Assembly: GCF_016862175.1 (NCBI RefSeq)
Contig: NZ_BOML01000021.1
Span: forward strand, 1 to 64,000
Direction of reading: 5' to 3'
Source: Paractinoplanes durhamensis
GTDB lineage: Bacteria; Actinomycetota; Actinomycetes; Mycobacteriales; Micromonosporaceae
DNA length: 64,000 nt
Every line of letters begins with the position of its first letter. The first letter of the stretch is position 1. Of the stretch, positions 63,601-64,000 are shown piece after piece. The notes below the pieces were generated by a model. That model made no database searches. It had not been told where the DNA came from and worked only from the letters and a program-made list of their open reading frames with translations. A program made the translations under genes and the position numbers.

Positions 63601-64000
63601 CCGGCGGCGTGCCGGGCCGCGACGTATCCGTACGTCATGCCCTGGCCGATCGTGGCGCCCGGGCCGGGATAGACCCGGCCGAACGCGTTGCCGGCCGCGT
63701 TGCCCGCCGCGTAGAGCCCCTCGATCACGCTGCCGTCCGGGCGCAGCGCCCGGGCCAGGCCGTCGGCGCGGACGCCGCCGCAGGTGCCGAGGTCGCCCGG
63801 CACCACCTTGACCGCGTAGAACGGCCCCTTGCCGATCGGCCCGAGGCACGGGTTGGGCCGGATGCCCGGGTCGCCGTAATAGCGGTCGTAGGCGCTGTCG
63901 CCGCGGTGGAAGTCGTCGTCGCGGCCGGACGCGGCGAGCAGGTTGAACCGCTCGACGGTCGCCTTCAGCTCGGGCAGCCCGACCTGCTGGGCGAGCGCGT
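63591..64000 (-). CDS. KstD-like FAD-dependent dehydrogenase, C-terminal part (runs off the window)
   Basis: Only the last ~136 codons are inside the window. The sequence GPFYAVKVVPGDLGTCGG then GLYAAGNAAGNAFGRVYPGPG and ATIGQGMTYGY is the C-terminal FAD-binding region of 3-ketosteroid-dehydrogenase/fumarate-reductase-type flavoproteins. Expected full length about 500-560 residues. Substrate cannot be set without the N-terminal part. Confidence 0.88.
   Translation of the reverse strand, partial: ALAQQVGLPELKATVERFNLLAASGRDDDFHRGDSAYDRYYGDPGIRPNPCLGPIGKGPFYAVKVVPGDLGTCGGVRADGLARALRPDGSVIEGLYAAGNAAGNAFGRVYPGPGATIGQGMTYGYVAARHAAGQL

Noticed and set aside
1..64000. tRNA, rRNA, riboswitch or biosynthetic gene cluster core genes
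   Set aside because: None recognised on either strand; no PKS, NRPS, terpene or lanthipeptide motifs were seen.

Overview
The window is very GC-rich with strong third-codon-position G/C bias, frequent GTG and TTG starts, and 4-bp ATGA/GTGA/TTGA stop-start overlaps. The gene content (XRE/DUF5753 regulator next to a DUF574-type methyltransferase, F420/PPOX-type oxidoreductase, many BlaI, PadR and TetR regulators, secreted glycosidases) points to the chromosome of a filamentous actinobacterium. A Micromonosporaceae member such as Actinoplanes is my best guess, inferred from gene content and not proven. I see no rRNA, tRNA, CRISPR array, intact transposase or phage structural gene.

Layout. 0-5 kb: GT-C-like membrane protein, secreted GH18 chitinase with CBM5/12, MFS transporter. 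4.7-10.9 kb: two small conserved enzymes, an XRE-STAND-TPR regulator, an azoreductase/MarR divergent pair, a hydrolase, a TetR repressor. 10.9-16.3 kb: two GH3 beta-glycosidases and a GAF-HisKA protein downstream of that TetR. 16.3-27.9 kb: an IclR-centred catabolic island. On one side are an IolD-like TPP enzyme, an aldehyde dehydrogenase and an IlvD/Edd-type dehydratase; on the other are a lipoprotein/ATPase/permease sugar ABC importer, a Gfo/Idh/MocA dehydrogenase and a sugar isomerase. 27.9-30.2 kb: hydrolase, LigD-type 3'-phosphoesterase, SDR. 30.2-45.3 kb: an envelope- and regulation-rich stretch with DedA, two PAP2 phosphatases, an M56 peptidase/BlaI pair, a second BlaI, two PadR proteins, an MacB/FtsX ABC exporter, a two-component system, a GT28-like glycosyltransferase with a polysaccharide deacetylase, and gene remnants. 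45.3-58.2 kb: SDR/TetR, universal stress protein, membrane-ACT protein, MFS/TetR, further small genes, GlxA-type AraC regulator, GAPDH. 58.2-60.2 kb: repeat-rich gene-poor DNA with two hypotheticals. 60.2-64 kb: GH31 enzyme with inserted carbohydrate-binding modules, TetR, and the C-terminus of a KstD-like flavoprotein cut by the window edge.

How it works together. Extracellular chitinase, GH31 and the GH3 enzymes, with the IclR island importer, fit a soil polysaccharide degrader. At least seven local regulators have their own recognisable dyads in adjacent promoters. The most striking regulatory signal is a dyad CCTAC-N5-GTAGG found five times between 30.9 and 44.9 kb, in front of dedA, a PAP2 gene, an FTR1 (iron permease) remnant, a PadR-like gene and a phosphoesterase remnant. 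An M56 peptidase/BlaI pair lies in the middle. I propose this as a local BlaI-type regulon, two of whose targets have decayed. The IclR island lacks the usual iolB/C/E/G set and may be a variant cyclitol or sugar-acid pathway.

Limits. All assignments are from reading translations and motifs; no homology search, structure prediction or expression data was available. Start codons are uncertain for several genes and this is stated where it matters.
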